A stretch of 64,000 bases of DNA from positions 124,001-188,000 of the forward strand of contig NZ_BJVA01000001.1 of assembly GCF_007988905.1 (NCBI RefSeq). Direction: 5' to 3'. A program made the translations under genes and the position numbers. The DNA is from Gluconobacter kanchanaburiensis NBRC 103587. GTDB taxonomy: Bacteria > Pseudomonadota > Alphaproteobacteria > Acetobacterales > Acetobacteraceae. Of this stretch, positions 54,771 through 62,657 are shown in pieces. The notes beneath the pieces are model-generated. The model worked only from the letters and a program-made list of their open reading frames with translations. It was not told the origin of the DNA and ran no database searches. The first letter of the stretch is position 1, and the number at the start of each line of letters is the position of its first letter.

Positions 54771-55376
54771 ATGTTTGACTTCAGTTTCTCGGAAATCGCG
54801 CTGTTCGTGATGGTGGCGATGGTCTTCATCCGCCCGAAAGACCTGCCGGTTGCCATCCGTACCCTGTCCAACGGGCTGAAGGCAATGCGGCGCATGGCCT
54901 CGGAATTTCAGTCCCATGTGGACGAGATGGTTCGCGAAGCCGATCTCTCCGAAGCGCGGGACCAGTTCCGGGACCTGAAGAATTTCAATCTGCGCGACCG
55001 CGTGACCAAAGCGATCGACGGAGACAACACCATCCGCCGCAGTTTGGACCTAGACACATCCGCCAGGGCGTCGGCGGCTGCACTGCCAAAGGTCCCGGCT
55101 GCTCCGCCGCTTCCGCCGCCACCCTCCCTGACCGATCTGGAAACGGTGCCCTACAATGCTCGTCCACAGTTCGAACCGGCAGTTGATACCCCGACGCAGA
55201 CAGACAGCTTTCCAAACGACGATGTGATGGAGGCGCCCTCCATTCTGCCGCCCAGCACGGCACGGCGGCTCCAGCATGAGCGCCCCCGTTGGCGCGCGCC
55301 TGATATCCTGCCGCCTGTCCGGGCCATCCATGCCGGTCGGCGCATCCCCATCGCGAGCGGAAAGGACGGGGAATGA
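54771..55376 (+). CDS. tatB: Sec-independent translocase subunit TatB
   Basis: TatB with TatC forms the receptor for twin-arginine signal peptides. The 201-residue protein has the single N-terminal helix MFDFSFSEIALFVMVAMVFI with the conserved Glu at position 8, a Pro hinge (RPKDLP, where a Gly usually precedes the Pro), an amphipathic helix and a long Pro-rich tail. It overlaps tatC by four bases. No tatA gene lies between scpB and tatB as it does in many alphaproteobacteria, so TatA must be encoded elsewhere. Confidence 0.9.
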   Translation: MFDFSFSEIALFVMVAMVFIRPKDLPVAIRTLSNGLKAMRRMASEFQSHVDEMVREADLSEARDQFRDLKNFNLRDRVTKAIDGDNTIRRSLDLDTSARASAAALPKVPAAPPLPPPPSLTDLETVPYNARPQFEPAVDTPTQTDSFPNDDVMEAPSILPPSTARRLQHERPRWRAPDILPPVRAIHAGRRIPIASGKDGE

Positions 55377-56158
55377 CCGACACTGACAGCATCAACGACA
55401 CGCCGATGCCGCTCCTCGAACATCTCGTGGAACTGCGCAAACGGCTGATCTGGTCGATCGTGACCTTCGTGATCGCCTTTGCCATCTGCTATCATTTTTC
55501 GGGCGAGATTTACCGTTTTCTGGCGGCCCCGCTCGGCAACATCATGCGCAAGAACGGCGAGCAGCCGCATCTGATCTACACCGCGCTGTATGAGGCTTTC
55601 TTCACCTATATCCGCGTGGCTGTTTTCGGCGCGACCTGCCTGTCTTTTCCCATGATCGCCATCCAGGCCTGGATTTTCATCGCGCCCGGCCTGTATCGCA
55701 GCGAGAAACGCGCGTTTGCGCCGTTCCTGATCGCCACGCCCATCATGTTCCTAATTGGCGCGGCACTCGCTTATTATGTCGTGTTTCCTTACGCGTGGCA
55801 GTTCTTCCTGTCCTTCCAGACGCCGCAGAACACTGATGGCGGCATGCAGATCGAACTTCAGGCCAAGGTCTCGGAATATCTGACGCTGGTTACGAAAATG
55901 ATCCTCGCTTTCGGGGTCTGTTTCGAATTGCCCGTCATTCTGACGCTGCTGGTCCGGGTGGGGCTGCTGAGCGTGGCGCAACTCAAGCGTTTCCGCCGCT
56001 ATGCCGTTGTCGCATCGTTTGCCGTTGCGGCCGTTATTGCGCCGCCAGATGCGATTACGATGCTGAGCCTCGCCATTCCCCTCGTCGCACTGTACGAAGT
56101 ATCCATTCTGACGGCCCGGTTCGTGGAACCGAAACCGATGGCCGCTGACGAAGACTGA
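55373..56158 (+). CDS. tatC: Sec-independent translocase subunit TatC
   Basis: TatC recognises the twin-arginine motif and anchors the Tat pore. The 261-residue protein has six transmembrane segments and the family marks PLLEHLVELRKRLIWSIV, YTALYEAFFTYIRVAVFGA, and RFRRYAVVASFAVAAVIAPP with DAITMLSLAIPLVALYEVSI. One likely client in this window is the amidase with a TRRTLTSAL signal. Confidence 0.97.
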   Translation: MTDTDSINDTPMPLLEHLVELRKRLIWSIVTFVIAFAICYHFSGEIYRFLAAPLGNIMRKNGEQPHLIYTALYEAFFTYIRVAVFGATCLSFPMIAIQAWIFIAPGLYRSEKRAFAPFLIATPIMFLIGAALAYYVVFPYAWQFFLSFQTPQNTDGGMQIELQAKVSEYLTLVTKMILAFGVCFELPVILTLLVRVGLLSVAQLKRFRRYAVVASFAVAAVIAPPDAITMLSLAIPLVALYEVSILTARFVEPKPMAADED

Positions 56159-56184
56159 AGACATACCTGCCGGAGCCCTGAACC

Positions 56185-57447
56185 ATGCATGACCTGAAAG
56201 CCCTGCGCGCCGACCCGGCCGCTTTTGACGCTGCTCTCGCACGTCGGGGCCTGTCACCCGTGGGGCAGCAGCTCGTCAGCGAAGACGAAGAGCGCCGCGC
56301 TGCTCTGGCCGCGCTTCAGGACGCACAGGCCGCCCGCAAGACGATCGCCAAGGAAATCGGCCTGCTTAAGCGGCAGAAGCTCGACACCTCTGAGATTGAA
56401 GCAAAGGCCGTGGCCCTGCGTGACCAGATCGCAGGTCTGGAAGAGTGTGCGAATACGATCCAGACCCGCATCGATAATGTGCTTAAAGCCCTGCCAAACC
56501 GTCTTGATGCCTCTGTCCCGGACGGCAAGAACGAAGACGACAACGTGATCGTCCATGTCCGAGGCGAAAAGCGCGAGCTGGCTTTCGAGCCGAAACAGCA
56601 TTTCGAGCTTGGCGAAGCGCTTGGTCTGATGGATTTTCCGACCGCGGCCAAACTGTCCGGCACGCGGTTTGTGGTCCTGCGTGGCGCACTTGCCCGTCTG
56701 GAGCGTGCTCTGGGTCAGTTCATGCTCGACACCCACACGTCCGAGTTCGGCTACAGTGAAACCAGCGTGCCGCTTCTGGTCAATGACGACGCCATGTATG
56801 GCACGGACAAGCTGCCCAAATTCGCCGAGGACTCGTTCCGTACCGAAGACGGCCGCTGGCTGATCCCGACCGCCGAAGTCCCGCTCACGGCGTCCGTCAT
56901 GGGCGATATTCTGCCCGCTGACTCCCTGCCGATCCGCATGACTGCGCTCTCGCAGTGCTTCCGCTCCGAAGCTGGCTCCGCCGGGCGTGACGTGCGTGGC
57001 ATGCTGCGCCAGCACCAGTTCACGAAATGCGAACTGGTCTCGGTCGTGCGGCCGGAAGACAGCGAGGCCGAGCATGAGCGCATGACGCAGGCTGCTGAGA
57101 CGGTTCTGGAGCGTCTCGGCATCACGTTTCGTCGGATGCTACTCTGCGCGGGCGATACGGGGTTTGGTGCTGCCAAGACGTTCGATCTGGAAGCCTGGCT
57201 GCCGGGGCAGAAGGCATGGCGCGAAATTTCCTCGTGCTCCAACACGCGCGATTTTCAGGCGCGCCGGATGAATGCGCGCTATCGTGCGGAAAATGGACCG
57301 GCCTTCGTCAATACGCTCAACGGGTCTGGTCTTGCTGTCGGCCGGACGATGATCGCGGTCATGGAAACCTATCAGAACGAAGACGGCAGCATCGATATCC
57401 CCGAGGTTCTGCGCCCCTACATGGGTGGGCTGAACCGCATCGGTTGA
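56185..57447 (+). CDS. serS: Seryl-tRNA synthetase
   Basis: SerRS charges tRNA-Ser and tRNA-Sec. The 420-residue class II enzyme has an N-terminal coiled-coil arm for the tRNA long variable arm (residues about 28-100), motif 2 [20 protein letters not shown] and motif 3 [20 protein letters not shown], with the ending [11 protein letters not shown]. The scp-tat-serS order is common in alphaproteobacteria. A periplasmic protein gene follows 12 bases later. Confidence 0.97.
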   Translation: MHDLKALRADPAAFDAALARRGLSPVGQQLVSEDEERRAALAALQDAQAARKTIAKEIGLLKRQKLDTSEIEAKAVALRDQIAGLEECANTIQTRIDNVLKALPNRLDASVPDGKNEDDNVIVHVRGEKRELAFEPKQHFELGEALGLMDFPTAAKLSGTRFVVLRGALARLERALGQFMLDTHTSEFGYSETSVPLLVNDDAMYGTDKLPKFAEDSFRTEDGRWLIPTAEVPLTASVMGDILPADSLPIRMTALSQCFRSEAGSAGRDVRGMLRQHQFTKCELVSVVRPEDSEAEHERMTQAAETVLERLGITFRRMLLCAGDTGFGAAKTFDLEAWLPGQKAWREISSCSNTRDFQARRMNARYRAENGPAFVNTLNGSGLAVGRTMIAVMETYQNEDGSIDIPEVLRPYMGGLNRIG

Positions 57448-57459
57448 GGGCTGTCAGGC

Positions 57460-58200
57460 ATGATCACGATCCGTCGCTTTGTTCTGACCCTGCTCATGAC
57501 GGGCTCTGTCCTGCCTGTTGGCAATGTCTGGGCCGAAAACATGCACATTCTGCATGGTCAGGCTCTGTATCACGAGCGAATGGCTCTGCCGCCGGGGGCG
57601 ATGCTCAATGTGTGGATCGAGGATACGGCAGCAGCGCATGGCGCACCTCTGGTTGTTGCCGAACAGCGTGAAGAGATCCAGCGCGCTGTTCCCATTTCTT
57701 ATTCGCTGACATATCCCCCGCTTCCCGCGGGAGGGCATTACACGCTCAATGCGGAGATCACCGTAGAGGGGCGCAGACTTTTTGCGACGTCGAATGAGGG
57801 AGTGCCTTTGGATCATCCCGCGCTCGTGCTTCATCGCGTGGCTGGGTCAGCGGTCCGTGTGCCTTATGGCACGTGGGGCATTCAGAGCTTGGGAGACCGG
57901 CACTTCGAAAATTCTGCTGATGCCCCGGGCCTGACATTGCAGCAGGATGGGACTGTGTATGGTTCTGACGGGTGCAACCGCCTCATGGGGCATTTCAGGA
58001 TTGAAGGTCAGAACCTCCATTTCCTGCCCTTCGCCATGACGCGTCGGGCCTGCCTGCCACCTCTGATGCTTCAGGAGCAGCTCATCAGCAGATACCTCCC
58101 GACCGTGACGTCATGGTCGCGTGAGGGAGAAAACCGTCTGGAGCTTCGCGCCGGCGCATCTGGCGAGACGATGCTTCTTGTCCCGCGCGACACACTATAA
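57460..58200 (+). CDS. Exported YbaY-like/META domain protein
   Basis: A 246-residue periplasmic protein with a signal peptide (LTLLMTGSVLPVGNVWAE). The first domain (LHGQALYHERMALPPGAMLN, then YSLTYPPLPAGGHYTLNAEI) resembles YbaY/YscW-type lipoproteins; the second is a META/HslJ-like domain (TVYGSDGCNRLMGHFRIEGQ and MTRRACLPPLMLQEQL). Such pairs are linked to envelope stress tolerance, but no function is shown. It is probably co-transcribed with serS. Confidence 0.75.
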   Translation: MITIRRFVLTLLMTGSVLPVGNVWAENMHILHGQALYHERMALPPGAMLNVWIEDTAAAHGAPLVVAEQREEIQRAVPISYSLTYPPLPAGGHYTLNAEITVEGRRLFATSNEGVPLDHPALVLHRVAGSAVRVPYGTWGIQSLGDRHFENSADAPGLTLQQDGTVYGSDGCNRLMGHFRIEGQNLHFLPFAMTRRACLPPLMLQEQLISRYLPTVTSWSREGENRLELRAGASGETMLLVPRDTL

Positions 58201-58465
58201 AAACCACTTTTTGGGGCGGGGTTTTTAAAATATTCTGCCCGTTGGATGATTTTCAGACGTAGGGAATACTTTTTGGAAGGGTGGGGGGGGTATCATGCCC
58301 CTTCCCACGAGCCGGAGAAGGGGACTAGTCTGATGCGGTTGTCGCTGTCTTTCAAAAGTAGATTGAGCAGACAAAACCTCTCTCAACGTAATGGGAGATC
58401 TCTGACCGGCAGAGAGTTTTGTTGCATGGCGGTGTGCGCCACTGTTAGCAGGCCGGAGGCTTAAT
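58201..58465. promoter_or_regulatory. Structured leader region before the XRE regulator
   Basis: 265 bases with notable structure. AAAAACC/GGTTTTT at 58202-58232 may act as a weak terminator for the upstream gene. GGAAGGGTGGGGGGGG (58275-58290) faces CCCCTTCCC, forming a G-rich hairpin. CAAAACCTCTCT and AGAGAGTTTTG (about 58373-58426) pair with one mismatch. A 43-codon open frame from 58333 ends one base before the regulator ATG; it has no family match but could couple translation. Confidence 0.4.
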
Positions 58466-59062
58466 ATGAAAAAAACAATATCCCTTGGGCTGGGTCAGAA
58501 GTGGAAGGCCGCCCGTCCGGGAAAAGCCGGCGAGGTCCGGGAAATTATTACCCTTGGAGCTGGTGGTGTAGGCTTCAGGGTGGAGGGCCAAACACTGACT
58601 CCAGCGCACGTGTCCGAAACGGCGTTCAGGGTATGGATCACAGAAACGGAGGCTAGATTGACCAGAAACGCCATTCCCTCCGCGCAGCTCTCTCCAGGGC
58701 TCGAACTGGGACGCCGGATCCGGCTCCTGCGGGAAATGATAGGGCTGAGTCAGCAGCAGCTTGCCGAAAAAGTCGGGATTTCGCGCTCGGCTGTTGCGTT
58801 CTGGGAAACGGGGCGGTCCGGCCATGTCGGCAAGCATCTGGGCAGTCTGGCGCAGGTTCTTGGCGTCGAGCCGGAAGTCCTGCTGACCGGAATGGCTTAC
58901 AAGGCCATTCAGGAAACCCTGACGCCTGATGAAAACACGATGCTGACCCTTTACCGGCAGCTCGATCCGCTCATCAAGCTGCAGGCCCAGAAATGGATTG
59001 AGCGACGCGTGCGCAGCAAACAGCCGGAGCCGCACACGAAAGAACGCTCCAAGAGCGCCTGA
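58466..59062 (+). CDS. XRE-family helix-turn-helix regulator
   Basis: A 198-residue DNA-binding protein. The Cro/C1-type HTH lies at about residues 80-135 (ELGRRIRLLREMIGLSQQQL, EKVGISRSAVAFWETGRSGH, LAQVLGVEPEVLLTG). The first about 65 residues are a separate unknown domain (GEVREIITLGAGGVGFRVEG, TPAHVSETAFRVWITETEAR), which could bind a ligand. The tail is basic. The ribosome-binding site GGCCGGAGG is good. The target is unknown; self-control through the structured leader is possible. Confidence 0.8.
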   Translation: MKKTISLGLGQKWKAARPGKAGEVREIITLGAGGVGFRVEGQTLTPAHVSETAFRVWITETEARLTRNAIPSAQLSPGLELGRRIRLLREMIGLSQQQLAEKVGISRSAVAFWETGRSGHVGKHLGSLAQVLGVEPEVLLTGMAYKAIQETLTPDENTMLTLYRQLDPLIKLQAQKWIERRVRSKQPEPHTKERSKSA

Positions 59063-59119
59063 GCTTATCGTGGCCGAGGGGTTTTGATTCTCTCGGTCCG
59101 CTCCTTCCCCATCGGGCTG

Positions 59120-61624
59120 CTAGGAAGAACGTCGACGCCCACCAGCAGGGCGTTTGCCCGTTTTGGCGGGGAAGGGTCGTCCACCGCTTTTTCTCGGGCC
59201 GGAATAAGGTCGCCGATCTGAGGTACCGCGTCCGTTGTGGTTTCCAGAACGCTGCTGTTTCTGGCTTTCGCGCATCCGGCTCTGCGTCCGCAAGACCTGT
59301 TCGATCCAGTCATTGAGAATGGACGTGTTGATTTCCGCGTCCTGACGCGCCGGATAGGCGTCCGGAAAGCGCAGAGCGAGCCAGCGCCAGGCCACCAGCC
59401 GCTTGTGGCGTTTCTCGGCACGCTCCAGTTCTTCGCGTCCAGCCTGTTCCGGATGCGGCAGACGACCCGTACCCGGCGGCGGTACCGGTCGTCCCGCGGC
59501 ATGGTCGGCCGCCCACTGGACAAGGCGCTGGATCCCGTTGTCCCGCTCGTCGATCGGGCACATGGCATAGGTCCAACGTGTCGAAAGATCGAGATTTTCC
59601 ACGCCTTCCAAAGCGGCTGCGATTTCCAGCGCCTGTTCCATGTCGGCGAGACGATAGTTCGGGTCATCCGCACGCAGAACGGCATGTTTGATGCGCGTCA
59701 GAACGCCATAAAGACTGTCGCTGGCAATTTCTTCGGCAACGGCCCGGACGATATCCGAATCCGGCTGAACCAGCGGGCGGAGTTCCGTGACGACTTCAGG
59801 TGGCGCACTCAGCATCTTCTTGACGAAGGTCGGGCTGCCCGCTCCCGCCAGCACGCAGACAAGTCCGTTTTCATGCTTGCCGTAACGCCCCGCGCGCCCG
59901 CCGATTTGCTTGACCTCCTGCGAGACCAGATCGCGCGTTTGGCGTCCGTCGAACTTGCGCAGCGCACTGAACACCACGCGCCGGATGGAGAGGTTCAGCC
60001 CCATGCCGATGGCATCCGTCGCAATGAGGATATCGGCCTCGCCATTGTTGAACCGGGCCGCTTCCGCACGACGGACTTCCGGGCTCAGAGCGCCGTAGAC
60101 GACAGCCACGCGGCGTCCACGCGCCATGAGCTCGGCGCGCAGATCCAGAACTTCTCGGCGCGAAAAGGCGATAACGGCGTCGCTGGGCTTCAGTTCATCG
60201 AGATGCAGCGTCTCACCTGCCTTGAGCGGGCTTTTGCGTTCGAGATGGATCTCATCCACCGGATCATCGCAAAGTTCGGCAATGCGCTTGACCAGCGGGA
60301 TGCAGTCCGGCGCACCGAGGATGAAGACATGCCGTGCCGGGACACCCATGATGGCAGCCGTCCAGGCAGCACCACGGTCCGGATCGGCGAGCATCTGGGC
60401 TTCGTCGATGATGGCCACATCCACAGGATTGTGGAACGGACACATCTCGACCGTCGCCGCCAGATGGCGCGCGCCCGGCATTTCGATCCGCTCCTCGCCC
60501 GTGGACAAGGATGCCGGAACGCCGCGTGAGAGCAGGGACTCGCGGAATTCATGGGCGAGCAGGCGCAAGGGCGCGAGTGCCAGCCCGCTCTCGGCATTCG
60601 CCAGAGCATTGAGGGCAGTATAGGACTTGCCGGAGTTCGTCGGCCCGGTCACGAGCGTGATGCGCCGTTTCAGCGCACGCGCGGTGCGGAAATGGGCCGC
60701 AAACCGGTCCAGCGCCGCGACACGGGCAATGGCGGCATTGCCCGCCTTGTTGCCCAGATCCAGAACTTCCGGCCGGTCTTTCGTTCCGCTGCGCCACTGC
60801 GGCAGGAACGTCCGAAGCCGTTTGAGCTCAATGGGATCGAAAAAGAACAGCTCGATTCCGTCCGGTCGCGTTTCGCGGCGTGCAACGGGAATGCGGTTTT
60901 CCGCAACCCAGCGCAGGGCCTCGCGGCGTGAGCAGTGCAGAACACCGGGCAGATCATCGAAGCTGACGAGTCCCTCTTCCCACTGTCGCAGGCGTTCAAG
61001 CTCGCGCGCCCTGCGTTCTTCGGCACGGGCCTGAATGTCGGCCTGTTCGCGGGCGCGACGTTCTTCTGCAATCCGCAGGTCGTCCTCAAAGCCCAGATCG
61101 ACGCTGCCGAAGGCGCTGGCAATGCTTTGTGAAAGCTTTTCAAGCTGGCCGCTCGACAGGATCAGCCCGGTGTCGGCGAGATCGGCGCGGACATCCTCCA
61201 GCACGGCACGCGGAGAATCACCCATCTCCTGCCAGCGCGTCATCAGGACATCGTCCAGTGTCCGGCGCAGGGCAGGCATGTCGGCGCGCGGGTCATGGGT
61301 GCGGGCCGCTGCGTCCTGCGTGTCGGCTTTACTTACCCAGACTTCACCGGCCCTGCGGCACAGATTCATGAGCTGGGATGCCCAGGTCTTGCGGCGCACA
61401 ACGCACAGCGCCTCGATCAGCCCGTCATGGGACAGGCTCGCCTCCGGACCTTCAAGCCGGCGCGCAACCTGACGCAGCAGGGCAGGGCGTTCGCGCGACG
61501 TGATGTCGAGCGAAGTTCCGAATTCGGCCTCGGCCCGCGCAAGGGCGCGTTCGGCCGGAGAGAGTGTGTCGGAGAGAGGGGCGTCCGGCATGGAGTCGTC
61601 TGTCATAAGAGTCTTGTGCGTCAT
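59120..61624 (-). CDS. SUV3-like RNA/DNA helicase
   Basis: An 834-residue superfamily 2 helicase like mitochondrial SUV3, which unwinds RNA for the degradosome. An N-terminal about 300 residues unique to bacterial members include a charged coiled coil (RIAEERRAREQADIQARAEE) and a HTH-like segment. The core has motif I GPTNSGKSYTALNALANAES at 327-346, DEAQML (407-412) and IGGRAGRYGKHENGL. The C-terminus is basic and Gly/Arg-rich (RPYSGPRKSGGRPFPAKTGK), probably RNA-binding. No PNPase or RNase gene adjoins, though rne is elsewhere in the window. Start could also be ATG 61606. It converges on the XRE regulator and is divergent from fpr. Confidence 0.85.
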   Translation of the reverse strand: MTHKTLMTDDSMPDAPLSDTLSPAERALARAEAEFGTSLDITSRERPALLRQVARRLEGPEASLSHDGLIEALCVVRRKTWASQLMNLCRRAGEVWVSKADTQDAAARTHDPRADMPALRRTLDDVLMTRWQEMGDSPRAVLEDVRADLADTGLILSSGQLEKLSQSIASAFGSVDLGFEDDLRIAEERRAREQADIQARAEERRARELERLRQWEEGLVSFDDLPGVLHCSRREALRWVAENRIPVARRETRPDGIELFFFDPIELKRLRTFLPQWRSGTKDRPEVLDLGNKAGNAAIARVAALDRFAAHFRTARALKRRITLVTGPTNSGKSYTALNALANAESGLALAPLRLLAHEFRESLLSRGVPASLSTGEERIEMPGARHLAATVEMCPFHNPVDVAIIDEAQMLADPDRGAAWTAAIMGVPARHVFILGAPDCIPLVKRIAELCDDPVDEIHLERKSPLKAGETLHLDELKPSDAVIAFSRREVLDLRAELMARGRRVAVVYGALSPEVRRAEAARFNNGEADILIATDAIGMGLNLSIRRVVFSALRKFDGRQTRDLVSQEVKQIGGRAGRYGKHENGLVCVLAGAGSPTFVKKMLSAPPEVVTELRPLVQPDSDIVRAVAEEIASDSLYGVLTRIKHAVLRADDPNYRLADMEQALEIAAALEGVENLDLSTRWTYAMCPIDERDNGIQRLVQWAADHAAGRPVPPPGTGRLPHPEQAGREELERAEKRHKRLVAWRWLALRFPDAYPARQDAEINTSILNDWIEQVLRTQSRMRESQKQQRSGNHNGRGTSDRRPYSGPRKSGGRPFPAKTGKRPAGGRRRSS

Positions 61625-61741
61625 TCCGGCATGCGCTTCAACGCGGATGGGTTTCCCGAGCGGTGACGATTGGGCTAAAAGACCCGACCCTTATCAGGTC
61701 CGAGACCTGTTATCCGTTCCGCACCGGAGACAGAACCAGAC

Positions 61742-62629
61742 ATGTCTACCCCGATTTTTGCCGCCCCCACCCCCGAGATCGACGAGCCCATCACCGGCTT
61801 GGTGCCGTTCGAAGGTCATCCGAAGCAGTATCGTCTTGCCGAACCGAGCAAGGAATACGCGCATCTGTATCCGGCCAAGGTGCTGACGGTCCACCACTGG
61901 ACGGACCGCCTGTTCAGCTTCACCACAACGCGTGATCCGGGCCTGCGCTTCGAGAACGGTCAGTTCGCAATGATTGGCATTGAAGTCGAGGGCAAGCCGC
62001 TCCTGCGCGCCTATTCAATCGCGTCCGCGAACTACGAAGACCACATGGAGTTCCTCTCCATCGCTGTTCCCGATGGTCCGCTGACCTCGCGTCTGCGCCA
62101 TGTGAAGGTCGGCGATACAGTTCTGATCGGCCGCAAGCCGGTTGGCACGCTGCTGCTCGACAACCTCAAGCCGGGCCGCAACCTGTATTTCCTGTCCACA
62201 GGCACAGGTCTGGCACCGTTCATGAGCCTCATCAAGGACCCCGAGGCCTATGAGCGCTATGAGAATGTGATCCTCAGCCACACCGTCCGCATTTCGGGCG
62301 AGCTGGCCTATGAGAACCACATCCGCCACGAACTGCCGGAGCACGAATTCCTTGGCGAGTACGTGAAGGACAAGCTGCGTTACTACCCGGCTGTGACTCG
62401 CGAAGACTATGCCGTGACCGATCGCATCACCAAGCTGATCGAAACGGGCAAGATCTTCGAGGATCTGGGCATCGACAAGCTCGATCCCGAGCATGACCGC
62501 GTCATGATCTGTGGCTCGCCGGAAATGTTGGCTGACACCGAAGCTCTGCTGGAGCGTATGGGTTTTGAGGAAGGCAATATGAGCACGCAGGGTTCGTATG
62601 TCGTCGAGAAGGCCTTCGCCGAGCGCTGA
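61742..62629 (+). CDS. fpr: Ferredoxin-NADP reductase
   Basis: Fpr transfers electrons between NADPH and ferredoxin/flavodoxin, often under oxidative stress or for Fe-S biogenesis. The 295-residue protein is the bacterial subclass with FAD motif RAYSIASANYEDHMEF, NADP motif STGTGLAPFMSLIKDPEAYE and the C-terminal SYVVEKAFAER. An N-terminal extension of about 40 residues precedes the family core. A glutathione reductase gene follows 28 bases later in the same direction, so the pair may form an NADPH redox operon. Confidence 0.93.
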   Translation: MSTPIFAAPTPEIDEPITGLVPFEGHPKQYRLAEPSKEYAHLYPAKVLTVHHWTDRLFSFTTTRDPGLRFENGQFAMIGIEVEGKPLLRAYSIASANYEDHMEFLSIAVPDGPLTSRLRHVKVGDTVLIGRKPVGTLLLDNLKPGRNLYFLSTGTGLAPFMSLIKDPEAYERYENVILSHTVRISGELAYENHIRHELPEHEFLGEYVKDKLRYYPAVTREDYAVTDRITKLIETGKIFEDLGIDKLDPEHDRVMICGSPEMLADTEALLERMGFEEGNMSTQGSYVVEKAFAER

Positions 62630-62657
62630 GGTCTCAAACAGGGTACGAAAGGCCGGA

